64,000 bases of DNA from JAOPZW01 sp963788935 (GCA_963788935.1 CAWBIM010000003.1:682001-746000); one strand, 5' to 3'. Positions 54,500-63,579 are shown, counted from the stretch's first letter. Program-made: numbers and translations. The notes: generated by a model not told the origin, from the sequence alone.

Positions 54500-54522
54500 C
54501 GGGCGAGCCCTTGGCTCGCCCG
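54500..54522. other. perfect 10-bp hairpin upstream of the histidine kinase
   Basis: CGGGCGAGCC (54500-54509) and GGCTCGCCCG (54513-54522) pair perfectly around CTT. It lies 87 nt before the kinase start. Could terminate transcription from the peptide gene, or act in the kinase leader. Confidence 0.5.
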
Positions 54523-54622
54523 TTGCCGGCCGGTCATAGATCACCGCTGTACTTCTAACGTCCCAGGACTTGTGAGTGTCATGCCTGGGTGGCGTCGACA
54601 CTCCCGACCACCGGGACGGGCC

Positions 54623-54640
54623 GCCGGCCCGAAGGCCGGC
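54623..54640. other. 7-bp hairpin with CGAA loop
   Basis: GCCGGCC (54623-54629) pairs with GGCCGGC (54634-54640) around CGAA. It is the middle of three structured elements between the kinase and the peptide gene. Between about 54540 and 54700 no gene is supported. Confidence 0.4.
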
Positions 54641-54707
54641 GCGTGGCCCGGTTGAGTGCCCGAGGGCTCTCTGGTCGAGTAGGCGATCCGCCGGACGACA
54701 AAGCCTA

Positions 54708-54759
54708 GCGAGAAGACGCCGGACGCCCGGACCGATGTCCGGGCGCCCACACTTCTCGC
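54708..54759 (-). terminator. two-tier stem-loop after the 27-residue peptide gene
   Basis: An outer stem (GCGAGAAG 54708-54715 with CTTCTCGC 54752-54759) encloses an inner perfect 9-bp stem with a CGAT loop (54724-54745). It starts 22 nt past the peptide stop and is followed by pyrimidine-rich DNA. Likely terminator; the two-tier form could also protect the 3' end of a short RNA. Confidence 0.6.
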
Positions 54760-54780
54760 GGCGGATGTCGCCGTGCGCGG

Positions 54781-54864
54781 CTACTGCATGTGCCAGCGCA
54801 TGCGCCAGCCCTTGAGGACCGACACGTTCTCGATCTTGTTCCGAAGCTTGATGAGCTTGGCCAT
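54781..54864 (-). CDS. 27-residue small protein
   Basis: Sequence begins MAKLIKLRNKIENVSVLKG and ends GWRMRWHMQ. GAGG lies 6 nt before the ATG at 54864 and a two-tier hairpin follows the stop, so it has the layout of a real mini-gene. The peptide is basic and amphipathic with two Trp near the end. Codon choice (AAG, CTC, ATC, GTG) fits the genome. No family recognised; a peptide signal, precursor or regulator is possible. Confidence 0.55.
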   Translation of the reverse strand: MAKLIKLRNKIENVSVLKGWRMRWHMQ

Positions 54865-54872
54865 GGTGTACC

Positions 54873-54922
54873 TCGTTTCGCGGCGCGCCTGGTCCGGCCG
54901 CGCCGATCGGATTTCGTTTCGC
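54873..54922 (-). repeat. 9-bp direct repeat upstream of the small protein
   Basis: TCGTTTCGC occurs at 54873-54881 and 54914-54922 on the plus strand, 41 bp apart. On the minus strand it reads GCGAAACGA, once next to the ribosome site and once farther upstream. May be a regulator site. Confidence 0.35.
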
Positions 54923-55153
54923 ATGACGGCGGCCCGTGGGCCCGGTGGGGGCCTGCGGCAGCGCCGTGGTGGTCGGTCGTCGCGCGGTCCGTGTCTCGGC
55001 CCGGTTCGCGTCCCGGTTTGCCCGCCGGACGGCCTGGGCCCGAACCGCGTACGACCTCTCCATCATGGTATCGCCGCGAACCCCGCCGGCCTGCGTGACG
55101 GTGGTCACAGATCAGCTGTCAGATTGCGCGGGCCGGGCGCGACCCACCTTCGG
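54923..55153. other. non-coding region before the ECF sigma gene
   Basis: No gene supported. It must contain the promoters of the divergent peptide (minus) and sigma factor (plus) genes. GGTGGTCACAGATCAGCTGTCAG near 55102 is locally AT-richer. No clear -35/-10 pair was found. Confidence 0.3.
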
Positions 55154-55816
55154 ATGGCTGACGAACCCGAACATCTGCTGCTGCGCCGCTACCACGCCGC
55201 GCGAGCGCAGGGCAACGACCCGGAGGCGGCGCGCGTGTGGGAGCGCCTCACCCTCCGCAACTTCGACCGCATCACGGGCCTGTGCGCGACGTTCCGCTTC
55301 GCCGGCGGCACCGGCCTGCCGGCGCACGAGACGGGCAGCGCCGCGACCGAGGCCTACCTGCGCGCGATCGCGATGGGCGCCGGCTTCGACGGTCGCGAGA
55401 TCGGCCAGTACCGCGCGGCGCTCGTCCGCGTCGTCTGGAACACCTGCCACGACTACGGCCGCAGGGAACTGCGCCACGAGCGGCGCTCGCGCAGCCTCGA
55501 CACGACGTGGGACGACGGGGGCGAGGGCGGCCCCTACGACGCGGCGCTCGCCCGCTACGACGAGCACCTGCGCGCCGCGGCCGAGGAGGCCCGGGAGGCC
55601 GAGGCCGGCCGCGAGGAGGCCGAGCGCCTCGCGCGGTGGGGCATCGCCCAGGTGCGCAACGACAACTACCGCACCGTCCTCGAGCTCACGTGGCTGCAGA
55701 AGCTCGACGCCGAGACCATCGCCGCGCGCCTCGGCATCTCCGTCGACAACGTCTACCAGCGCCGCCGCCGCGGCCTGATCGAACTGGAGAAGATCCTCCG
55801 TGCCCCCCGAGACTGA
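55154..55816 (+). CDS. ECF-type sigma-70 family factor
   Basis: 220 residues from the ATG at 55154. Region 2 is at about 20-110 (EAARVWERLTLRNFDRITGLC, then YRAALVRVVWNTCHDYGRRELRHERR). Region 4 is at about 160-215 (TVLELTWLQKLDAETIAARLGISVDNVYQRRRRGLIEL). It directs RNA polymerase to a stress or envelope regulon. The 17-nt overlap with the next gene points to a regulator partner made in step. No ribosome site is seen before the ATG. Confidence 0.85.
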   Translation: MADEPEHLLLRRYHAARAQGNDPEAARVWERLTLRNFDRITGLCATFRFAGGTGLPAHETGSAATEAYLRAIAMGAGFDGREIGQYRAALVRVVWNTCHDYGRRELRHERRSRSLDTTWDDGGEGGPYDAALARYDEHLRAAAEEAREAEAGREEAERLARWGIAQVRNDNYRTVLELTWLQKLDAETIAARLGISVDNVYQRRRRGLIELEKILRAPRD

Positions 55817-56435
55817 CCGCATCCTCAGCGACTTCGTGGACGCCTGGAACGCCGGGCGCCGGCCGGACGTCGACACCTACCTCGCGCGTGCGCCCGACGC
55901 CGAGCGCGCGGCCCTGGCGGGCGAGATCGCGACGTTCCTCGCGTTCGCCCCGACCCCCGACTACGACGACGCGGCGCTCGCGGCGATCCGGGCCGAGCCC
56001 GCGGTGGCCGCCGCCGCGGCCGCGCTCGAGACACCCGGCGGCCTGTGGCCGCAGCTGCTCCCGCGCCTGCGCGAGCGGGCCGCCCTCTCGACCGGCGAGC
56101 TCGCGGCCCGGCTCGTGGCCGCGCTCGGCCTCGGCGCCGACCGCGAGCGCAAGACCCGCGGCTACCTCGAGCAGCTCGAGGCGGGGGCGCTCGAGCCCCG
56201 CGGCCTGTCGGCCCGGCTGCTCGACGGCCTCGCGCGCGTGCTCGAGGTCCCGCGCAGTGCGCTCGAGGGCGCGAGCGCGCTGGCCGCGCCGCCCGCGCCC
56301 GCGCTCTTCCGGGCCGAGGGCGCGGCGGCCGAGGCGCTGCGGGCCGACCTCGACGTCATCGCCGACGCGCTCGCCGCGCCGGCCGGGGGCGAGTGGGACG
56401 ACGTCGACGAGCTGTTCCGCGGGGGCGCGCGCTGA
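55800..56435 (+). CDS. HTH-like partner of the ECF sigma factor
   Basis: 211 residues, GTG start at 55800 inside the sigma gene. The N-terminal part (ILSDFVDAWNAGRRPDVDTYL) resembles the lead-in of some sigma-linked regulators. The middle (about 95-155) resembles an XRE-type HTH (RERAALSTGELAARL, then YLEQLEAGALEPRGLSARLL). No membrane helix or zinc HxxxCxxC anti-sigma motif. I infer it binds the sigma factor or DNA. A convergent ImmA/IrrE protease gene ends 12 nt away, and such proteases classically cleave XRE-type repressors. Confidence 0.65.
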   Translation: MPPETDRILSDFVDAWNAGRRPDVDTYLARAPDAERAALAGEIATFLAFAPTPDYDDAALAAIRAEPAVAAAAAALETPGGLWPQLLPRLRERAALSTGELAARLVAALGLGADRERKTRGYLEQLEAGALEPRGLSARLLDGLARVLEVPRSALEGASALAAPPAPALFRAEGAAAEALRADLDVIADALAAPAGGEWDDVDELFRGGAR

Positions 56436-56447
56436 GGCCAGTGCTGC

Positions 56448-57230
56448 TCACGCCGACGGCACGAGCCCGGCCAGGCCGAGGTCGGCGAGCGCGCGGCGGA
56501 ACTCCGGCTCCCGGCGCCCGGCCCGGGCCGCGCCCTGGGCGACCGTCAGCTCGCCCGTGAGCACCGCGCCGAGCACGCTGCCGCGCAGCGCCGGCGGGAG
56601 CCGAGGGCGGTTCGCCGCGGCCTGGGCGAGGCCGTCGGCGAGGTCGTCGAGGCCGAGCAGCCCGGCGAGCCCGAGGTGCAGGTTCTCCTCCTCGATCTCG
56701 CGATCGAGGCGCGCGATCCGCTCGGGGTCGACGAGCACCCCGCACGTCTCGAGGCGCACGCGGGCCATCTTCGCGCTGACGCCGTAGGCACACGCCAGGC
56801 GCACGACGTCGTCGAGGTGCAGCGCGCGCCCGTCCGCCCACCGCTCGGCCGCCGGCCGCGGGATCAGGAACTCCGCCGCGAAGTAGTTGGCCGCGACCTC
56901 CGACGGGTCCTTCGCCCCGGCCGACACGTCCACGACGCGGTCGATGACGCTCGCGTGCCCGAGGCGGCGGTGGCCGAACTCGTGCGCGAGCGTGAAGCGC
57001 TGGCGAACCGGCGCCTGGGCGCCGTTGACGAACAGCAGGACGAGGTCGGGCGGGCGCTGCAGGCACGCTCCGGCGATGTCGTCGCCGAGGTCGAGCACGA
57101 CGACGTGGGCGCCGCCGGGCCCCTCGATCGCGGCGAGCAGGTCGGGCAGCGGCCCCTCGAGGCCGAAGCCCAGGTCGACCCGCGCGTCGCGGGCCGCCTG
57201 CATCGCCGCCTCGCCGAGGGCGCTGGCCAC
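56448..57230 (-). CDS. ImmA/IrrE-family metallopeptidase
   Basis: 260 residues. The zinc motif HEFGHRRLGH lies at about residue 84, with the downstream helix ANYFAAEFLIPRPA that completes the COG2856 fold. A C-terminal part of about 110 residues is Leu/Ala-rich helical. Family members cut repressors or transcription factors after stress. The adjacent HTH-like gene and the upstream gene on the same strand (10-nt gap) are the likely partners. Confidence 0.9.
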   Translation of the reverse strand: MASALGEAAMQAARDARVDLGFGLEGPLPDLLAAIEGPGGAHVVVLDLGDDIAGACLQRPPDLVLLFVNGAQAPVRQRFTLAHEFGHRRLGHASVIDRVVDVSAGAKDPSEVAANYFAAEFLIPRPAAERWADGRALHLDDVVRLACAYGVSAKMARVRLETCGVLVDPERIARLDREIEEENLHLGLAGLLGLDDLADGLAQAAANRPRLPPALRGSVLGAVLTGELTVAQGAARAGRREPEFRRALADLGLAGLVPSA

Positions 57231-57239
57231 CCGGCGGTC

Positions 57240-57794
57240 CTACGCGGTCCAGCCCTCGAACTCGTCCTCCTCGCCGAGGTAGACGCGCGCATCCGAGGGG
57301 CGGATCCGCGAGCGCTCGAGCACGTCCTTGGCGACCTGGTCGATGACGGCGCGCTCGGCGTCGGTGCGCCGCTGCTGCCAGTCGGTCTGCTCGACCAGGA
57401 GCTGGGAGAGCGCCACCTGGATCGTCGGCGGCGAGCCGGCCACCGCGATGGTCATGGTCACGAGACCCACGAGGCCGCCGCCGACGATGAACTCCCACGG
57501 CAGCTCCGACGCGATCTCGACGTGGCGCCAGTCCATGTGGATGCGCCGGACGAGCGGCTCCTGCGCCGGCTTCGGCGCGGGGACCTCGGCCGGCCCGTCG
57601 CCCCCGGCGGCGGCGCCGAGCCACTGGGGGTCGGAGACCGCGCGCGACGCGCGGAAGAGGGCATCGACCTGGTCGAACACGCTCGCGGCGTCGCGGGTGA
57701 CGAAGCCGTCCTGCGGGTCCGGGTACGCGATGCTGAAGAAGACCGCCCGCGCGCCGGCGGCGACGTTCTCTGCGCTGGCCATGTCGGCGATCAT
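57240..57794 (-). CDS. protein of unknown function paired with the ImmA/IrrE protease
   Basis: 184 residues from ATG 57794; ATG 57782 is an alternative. A central hydrophobic segment (about 100-130, WEFIVGGGLVGLVTMTIAVAG) looks like a membrane helix or hairpin. The N-terminal part (ARAVFFSIAYPDP...) and the acidic C-terminus (RVYLGEEDEFEGW) match no family I know. The 10-nt gap to the protease gene suggests a two-gene operon, as sensor or substrate. Confidence 0.65.
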   Translation of the reverse strand: MIADMASAENVAAGARAVFFSIAYPDPQDGFVTRDAASVFDQVDALFRASRAVSDPQWLGAAAGGDGPAEVPAPKPAQEPLVRRIHMDWRHVEIASELPWEFIVGGGLVGLVTMTIAVAGSPPTIQVALSQLLVEQTDWQQRRTDAERAVIDQVAKDVLERSRIRPSDARVYLGEEDEFEGWTA

Positions 57795-57818
57795 GCCACC
57801 GCCCGCTCGCGCGCGCGG

Positions 57819-58280
57819 TCAGAGGTCGACGACGGCGAGGTCCGCGCGGCGCGCGCGGAGCGCCTCGGTGATCACGCGGCGGTGGCAGCCGGCGGGCTCG
57901 GCCTCGAGGCAGAGCAGGGCCGTGGGCGGCCCCGCGTCGAGCTCCGCGGCGAGCTCGTCGAGCGCCTCCGGCGTCTCGGCGTCGACGTGGGCGCGGTACA
58001 GCGTGGCGCCCTCGTCGCTGCGCCCGTTCTTGAAGTACCAGCGGATGTCGGGCGGCGTGCCGAGCTCGCGGCGGTGCTCGTAGGCGATCCCGTGCGCGGC
58101 CAGGAGCTCGCCGAGGCGGGTCTTCGACATCCCGGGCCGGCGCGACTGGGGCCGGTAGCGCACGTCAAGCACGCGCCGGACGCCGGCCGCCTCGAGCTCC
58201 GCGACGAGCGCCGGCGGCAGGAGCTTCTCGTAGCCGACGGTCCAGATCGTGGGCACGCCGTAACGATACGGCGGCGTCAT
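57819..58280 (-). CDS. DUF488 family protein
   Basis: 153 residues from ATG 58280; a GTG at 58256 would give 145. TIWTVGYEKL at the start, VLDVRYRPQSRRPGM, and CLEAEPAGCHRRVITEAL with the conserved Cys/His pair define DUF488. Function of the family is not settled. Divergent from the MOSC gene, 15 nt away. Confidence 0.88.
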   Translation of the reverse strand: MTPPYRYGVPTIWTVGYEKLLPPALVAELEAAGVRRVLDVRYRPQSRRPGMSKTRLGELLAAHGIAYEHRRELGTPPDIRWYFKNGRSDEGATLYRAHVDAETPEALDELAAELDAGPPTALLCLEAEPAGCHRRVITEALRARRADLAVVDL

Positions 58281-58295
58281 GGGACCATTGCCCTC

Positions 58296-58931
58296 ATGGC
58301 GAAGGTCGTATCGGTCAACGTCGGGCGCCCGCAGACGATCGCGGTGCGCCGCAGCGGCGCGCCCGTCCAGAGCGCGATCGGCAAGCAGCCGGTCGAAGGC
58401 CGCGTGCGGGTCGCGGGCGTCAACCTCGCCGGCGACGACCAGGCCGACCGCACCGTCCACGGCGGCCCGGACAAGGCCGTCTACGCCTACGCGACCGAGG
58501 ACACCGCGTGGTGGGCCGCCCGGCTCGAGCGCCCGCTCGAACCCGGGATGTTCGGCGAGAACCTCACCGTCGAGGGCGTCGACGTGTCCGGCGCGGTGAT
58601 CGGCGAGCGCTGGCGGATCGGCTCGGTCGAGCTCGAGGTGTGCCAGCCGCGGCTGCCGTGCTTCAAGCTCGGCGTCCGCTTCGGCAATCCGAACATGGTC
58701 CAGGCCTTCGCCCTGGCCCGGAAGCCCGGCGCGTACCTGCGGATCCTCCGCGAGGGCGAGCTCGGGGCGGGCGACGCGGTCGAGATCGAGGACCGGCCCG
58801 ACCACGGGATCACGGTCGCATTGGTCTCCTGGGCCGTGCTCGGCGACCCGTCGCTGCGCGAGCGGGCGCTGACCGCGCCGCAGCTCGCGGACGAGGCCGC
58901 CGGGATGCTGCGCAGGCGCGTCGTGGCTTGA
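58296..58931 (+). CDS. MOSC domain protein (YiiM-like)
   Basis: 211 residues. The MOSC core spans about 20-165 (DRTVHGGPDKAVYAY, GMFGENLTVEGVD, CQPRLPCFKLGVRFG with the conserved Cys). The C-terminal three-helix part is also YiiM-like. MOSC proteins use a molybdenum cofactor-linked sulfur and some reduce N-hydroxylated compounds. A molybdenum enzyme is also encoded at 40198, but no direct link is shown. Confidence 0.92.
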   Translation: MAKVVSVNVGRPQTIAVRRSGAPVQSAIGKQPVEGRVRVAGVNLAGDDQADRTVHGGPDKAVYAYATEDTAWWAARLERPLEPGMFGENLTVEGVDVSGAVIGERWRIGSVELEVCQPRLPCFKLGVRFGNPNMVQAFALARKPGAYLRILREGELGAGDAVEIEDRPDHGITVALVSWAVLGDPSLRERALTAPQLADEAAGMLRRRVVA

Positions 58932-58955
58932 GGTTGCCGCGGGGCGGCGCGGCGC

Positions 58956-59762
58956 TCAGCGCGCGCCGGGGCCGCCGACGTGCGTGCCGCCGTGGCTGTC
59001 GCGGCGGGAGAGCTTGTGCAGCTCGGTCGGCGAGTCGCCGTGCAGGATCCAGCCGTCCTCGACGCGCGAGACGAGCCCGCGGTTCGTCATCTCGGTCAGC
59101 GTCGTCGACACGGACGGGCGGCGTCCGAGGACCATGCCGGCGAGCAGGCTGTGGGTCAGGCGGATCGGCACGTGCATGCCGTCGTCGACCGGCCGGCCCC
59201 AGCGGTCGGCCAGGTGCCAGAGGAGCGCGAGCAGCCGCAGCTCGAGCAGCGGCAGCTGGGCGATCGCCATGTGGAGGTCGAGCTCGCGGGCGCGGTTGAG
59301 CGCGCGGCCGAGCAGCTCGTCGACGACCTCGGGCCAGCGGCCGACGATGCCGGCGAAGCGCTTGTCGAGGACGGCGACGCGGGCCGGCTCGAGGACCTGC
59401 CAGCTCACCTGGACCGGGCCGAGCCGGTTGCTGGCCTCGGTCTGCCACGGGCGCAGCAGGTCGCCGCGGCCGAGAAGCTCGGGGTAGGCGATCCGGCCGA
59501 GGCTGACGTTGCGCGTCAGGACGCCGTCCAGCACGAGGAAGCCCATGAGGCCCGGCTCGCGGTCGGCGCTCCCGGGCCAGGGCCCGCGCGGCAGCGTGAG
59601 GACGCGCACGACGAGCCAGCCGCGGACCTGCTCGCGCAGGGCCGGCGTCAGGTCGCCGGCGAGCCCGGGATCGAGGTCGAGGAGCGGGGCGACGACGACA
59701 TCTGTCGCAGCGTCCTCCGGGACGGCATCGGCAGGCACGGGTTCGAGATGAGGCGTAGACAT
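58956..59762 (-). CDS. Crp/Fnr-family transcriptional regulator
   Basis: 268 residues from ATG 59762. An N-terminal cNMP-type beta-barrel region (about 40-150, GLMGFLVLDGVLTRNVSL) is followed by a dimerisation helix and a winged HTH (about 195-250, RLTHSLLAGMVLGRRPSVSTTLTEM). No Fnr-type Cys cluster is present. Target genes unknown. Convergent with the MOSC gene. Confidence 0.88.
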   Translation of the reverse strand: MSTPHLEPVPADAVPEDAATDVVVAPLLDLDPGLAGDLTPALREQVRGWLVVRVLTLPRGPWPGSADREPGLMGFLVLDGVLTRNVSLGRIAYPELLGRGDLLRPWQTEASNRLGPVQVSWQVLEPARVAVLDKRFAGIVGRWPEVVDELLGRALNRARELDLHMAIAQLPLLELRLLALLWHLADRWGRPVDDGMHVPIRLTHSLLAGMVLGRRPSVSTTLTEMTNRGLVSRVEDGWILHGDSPTELHKLSRRDSHGGTHVGGPGAR

Positions 59763-60366
59763 GGCAGGCAGTGCGGACGGGGCGAACCCGGGGCGTCCCG
59801 GGCTCGGTTTGCACAGGTTGGCGATCTGGGGCACCGGCGCTCAGAGAATTGATCGCCATCATTGCTGCGGCTTCCTGCACCATCCGGTGCGCCCGGAACG
59901 TACGTGCTGCGGCGGGTCGGCAGCGACCGGTTCGGCGACAGACGATCTGTCAGCCCGGTGACGCGCCAGATTCACGGTTCGCGCATCCGGTGTACGCGGT
60001 CGCCTCATGCGCCGCGGGCGCCGGCCGTCCACCATCCCTCTCCGACCCGATCGACCGGCGACGCCCCGCGGCGCCACCGGTCGCGTCGCCGGCGGCGCGC
60101 GTCTCGCGTGGCGCGGAGCGGCGGTTTCATCGGGATCCACCGGTCCGACGGCCGCCCCGGACGGGGCGGACGGAGCGCCGGCGCGCCTTCGGACAACGGG
60201 AGTGCAGGCCCGGCGACCGGAGGATTGATCCGGCGGGGTCGCGGTCGAGCCAGGACCGCGACCCTGCCGGCGTCGCCTCCGCCGGATGATCTTCGGTGGA
60301 TGTCACCCGGATGACACCGCCGGTGCGCGTTCGTGCACGGCTCCGCGGCTCCCGGCAGCCCCGCAT
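59763..60366. other. 604-bp gap without a supported gene
   Basis: Open frames here look like GC-driven chance: Arg/Pro-rich, no ribosome sites, no family likeness. The region holds a strong dyad at 60237-60263 and TGTCA-n6-TGACA at 60301-60316. The first 100 nt probably contain the Crp/Fnr promoter. Confidence 0.5.
60237..60263. other. perfect 10-bp inverted repeat
   Basis: GGTCGCGGTC (60237-60246) and GACCGCGACC (60254-60263) enclose 7 nt. It lies about 100 nt past the stop of the minus-strand FAD monooxygenase, so a terminator is likely; a regulator site is the alternative. Confidence 0.5.
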
Positions 60367-61578
60367 CTAGTCCAGGGACGAATCCCCGACGGCGTACAGG
60401 CCCCACGGCAGCGGCTCGCCGACCTCCCACTCGCCCGTGTGCTGCGCGCGCTCGCCCGCGCGGCGGGTGCGGCCGAGCGCGCCGCGCCCCAGCGCGAGCT
60501 GGTCGGGCTCCCAGGCGGCGAGCGCCGCCGGGACCTCGAAGTCGCAGGCCCGCAGCGCGTCGCCGAGGCGCCATGCGTCCTCGGCCGCCTTGGCCGAGCC
60601 GACCGCGGCGTGCGGGCGCAGCGCGAACGCGGCGTCGCCGATCAGGCAGGCGCGCGCGAACGCCATGCGCGGGACCTCGATGTCGAAGACGACCTGCACG
60701 AACGGCTCGGCCGTCGCGCGCAGGAGCTCGGCGACCGGCGGGGGCAGCCGGTCGTCGCCGTCGGCGCGCAGCTCCGCCAGGCGCTCCGGGGCGACCGCGC
60801 CGGGGGCGAGCGACACCGGCCGCCGGACACCGCCGCGATCGGTCATGAGCGCGTCGAGCGCCTCGCCCTCGGCGACGTTGCGGTACCAGAGCCAGTTCGT
60901 CAGCCGCCGCCCGGGCCGCACCGACCCGTCCGCCCCTGGGATCGGGTAGGCGAGGAAGTGGCTGCCCGGCATGAGGTGGTAGACGATCGCCCCGAGCAGG
61001 GCGTCCTGGGCCGCGGGCGAGAGGTCGTGCTCGACGACCGTGCCCCGCCACGCGACGTAGCCCGCGTAGCGCGGCTGCACCTCGGGCAGCAGCACGCTGC
61101 GTGCGCGCGAGCCGATCCCGTCGGCCCCGACGAGGAGGTCGCAGACGAGCTCCGTGCCGTCGGCCAGCGCGACGCGGACCTCGTCGGGGCCGATCGCGAA
61201 GTCGGCGACCTCGCACCCACGGCGGTGGCGGGCGGCGTCGAGGCGGCCGGACAGGTCGCGGTAGAGCGCGTCGAAGGAGCTGACGCGGTAGCGGCAGTCC
61301 TGCTCGTGGGCGACGCCGCCGGCGGCGTCGAGGTAGCGCAGCCGCCGCATCGCGGCGCTCATCTCGGGCAGCGGGCGGACGTCGTGCTCGACCCACCAGC
61401 GGACGGTCGCGGGGTGCAGCACGATGCCGGCCCCGCGGCCGGTGAGCGGAACCGGCGAGCGCTCGAGCACGGTCACGTCACAGCCCGCGCCGGCCAGCAC
61501 GTGGGCGGCCGTCAGCCCGCCGATCGAGCCGCCGGCGACGAGGACCCGCGGCCCGTGTTCGCCCCGGCCTGCCCGCAC
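60367..61578 (-). CDS. FAD-dependent monooxygenase (PHBH fold)
   Basis: 403 residues from GTG 61578 (AGGGTG lies 9 nt before it); GTG 61590 is possible. VLVAGGSIGGLTAAHVLAGAG is the FAD Rossmann motif, LLVGADGIGSRARS the DG motif, and LIGDAAFALRPHAAVGSAKAAEDA the GD ribose-binding motif. It should hydroxylate an aromatic or similar substrate with NAD(P)H and oxygen. Substrate unknown; no partner gene adjacent. Confidence 0.9.
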   Translation of the reverse strand: MRAGRGEHGPRVLVAGGSIGGLTAAHVLAGAGCDVTVLERSPVPLTGRGAGIVLHPATVRWWVEHDVRPLPEMSAAMRRLRYLDAAGGVAHEQDCRYRVSSFDALYRDLSGRLDAARHRRGCEVADFAIGPDEVRVALADGTELVCDLLVGADGIGSRARSVLLPEVQPRYAGYVAWRGTVVEHDLSPAAQDALLGAIVYHLMPGSHFLAYPIPGADGSVRPGRRLTNWLWYRNVAEGEALDALMTDRGGVRRPVSLAPGAVAPERLAELRADGDDRLPPPVAELLRATAEPFVQVVFDIEVPRMAFARACLIGDAAFALRPHAAVGSAKAAEDAWRLGDALRACDFEVPAALAAWEPDQLALGRGALGRTRRAGERAQHTGEWEVGEPLPWGLYAVGDSSLD

Positions 61579-61706
61579 TGCGCGCCGCACCCTACCGGCG
61601 CCGGACGCGCGCCCGCCCGATCGGGGGACCGGCGGCTGCGACCCGTCCGTGCGGCCCGTACACACCAGGGGCCGGCCTCCTCCGCCCCCGACCGCCCCCC
61701 TCTCGA

Positions 61707-63579
61707 ATGCTCCCCTTCCCCCGCCGCCTGACCCTGCCCCTGCTCGCCGCCGCCGCGCTCGCGCTCCTCGCCGCGCTCGTGCATCCGGCCCCCGGCGCCG
61801 CCGCGACCTCCGCCGCCAAGGCCTGCCGCACGGCCGCGCCGGCGAAGGTCACGTTCACCCGCGACCGCGGCCGCGCCTACGGCTGGCTGCGATGGACGAA
61901 GCCGAAGCGGGCGCACGGGCGTCTGCGCTACCGCGTGACCGTCGACGGCCGCGCCCGGCGCACGACGACGGCGCGGCGGCTCAAGGTCCGCGTGAAGCCC
62001 GGCCAGCGGCTGCGCTTCAGCGTCGCGACGACCCGCGCGCCGCGCTGCGGCCGGGCGCTCCGCGCGACCGCGAAGTTCTACGCCCCGACGACGCCGACCG
62101 GCGTCGGCGCGGCCAAGCTCTCGGAGACGGCGGTGCGGCTGTCCTGGAAGAAGTCCCGCAACGGCGACGGCCGGCTCGCGGGCTACCGCGTCATCCGCAA
62201 CGGCGCGACCTACCGCCAGGTGAAGGCGACCGCGGCCGACGTCGCGGTCCCGGCCGGCGCGCCGAGCACGCTGACGGTCGCCTCCGTCGACACCCGCGGC
62301 CACGTCTCGAAGGCCTCCGCGCCGGTCGGCGTGAACATGACCACGGGCGCGCCGGGCACGCCGACGGGCGTGACGGCGGTGTCCGTGTCGGACTCGGCGA
62401 TCGGCGTCACCTGGGCGCCGAGCACCGGCGGCGCCGGCCGCGTCGTCGGCTACCGCGTGTTCCGCGACGGCCAGCTGCTCGCCCAGGCCACGGGGACCTC
62501 GTACGTCGCGGGCAACCTCGCCGCCGGCCGCGCCTACACGTTCACCGTCCAGGCCGTCGACGCGCGCTCCCGGCTGTCGGCGATGTCGGTGGGCGCGAGC
62601 GCGACGACGGCGCCGCCGGTCCCGACCACCGGCAACGCGCACGCCTACCTGCTCGCGACGACCGACCGGTCCTTCGTCGACCTCCAGGCCCACTACCGCG
62701 GCATCGGCGTCGTGCACCCGACGTACTTCGAGTGCAACCGGACGACCTCGGCCATCCAGGGCCGCGACGACCCGCTCGTCACCCAGTGGGCCCAGGCCCG
62801 CAAGGTGAAGGTGCTCGCCCGCTTCGACTGCCAGAGCGCCGCGGCGATCGACGCCATCCTCAACGACCCGACGACCCGCGCGAACACGCTCAGCCGGCCT
62901 CGTCGGCCTCGTGAGCCGCTACGGCTACGACGGCATCAGCCTCGACCTCGAGGCCGGCGCCCCGGGCAACCGCGCCGCCCTGACGAGCTTCGTCGCCGAC
63001 CTCGGCCGGCGCCTGCACGCGATGGGCCGGCTGCTGAGCATGGCCGTCTCGCCGAAGGCCGCCGACAACCCCACCCACCCGCGGTCGGGCATCTTCGACT
63101 ACCCGGCGCTCGTGGCGAACGTCGACTGGATCTTCGTCATGAACTGGGGCATCCACTGGGCGACCTCGGCCCCGGGCCCGATCGCCGACATCGCCTGGGC
63201 GGCGGACAACGCCGACTACGTCGCGTCGATGCCGCAGAAGCAGAAGTGGATCCTCGGCGCGCCGATGTACGGCTTCGACTGGACGGGCGCCGGCGGATCG
63301 GGCAACCCGGCGACGCCGCTCGAGTACGCCGACATCAGCGCGCTGATCGCCCGCGTCGGCGCGACCCCGCGCTACGACGCGGCCGCGCAGGAGTCGACGT
63401 TCACCTACAGCGCGGGCGGCCAGACGCACACGGTCTGGTACGTCGACGCCCGGGCGATCGGCCAGCGCTTCGCGCTCGCCAAGGCGCGCGGCCTCGGAGG
63501 CGTCGGGGTCTGGCGCCTCGGCGCGGAGGACCAGTCGGTCTGGGGCAACCCGCTCGTCGCCCCGGGCGCCGCCTGGTGA
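61707..63579 (+). CDS. secreted GH18-like glycosidase with Fn3 modules (frame broken by one base)
   Basis: Removing one C at 62894-62895 gives 623 residues. A signal peptide (about 1-34) precedes a basic region and two fibronectin-III modules (about 130-215 and 220-300). The C-terminal GH18 barrel has YGYDGISLDLEAG (DxxDxDxE type, catalytic Glu at the end), VDWIFVMNWGIHW and ILGAPMYGFDW. It likely cleaves chitin-, peptidoglycan- or other GlcNAc-containing polymers outside the cell, like spore cortex lytic YaaH-type enzymes. Confidence 0.87.

Noticed and set aside
54728..54740. Third copy of the glycosyltransferase upstream element (GGACCGATGTCC)
   Set aside because: It differs at one core base, lacks the GGTCGTAG part and the CGTGA block, and is explained by the terminator stem.
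59763..60366. Small frames on both strands in the 604-bp gap
   Set aside because: Arg/Pro-rich with no ribosome site and no family likeness.
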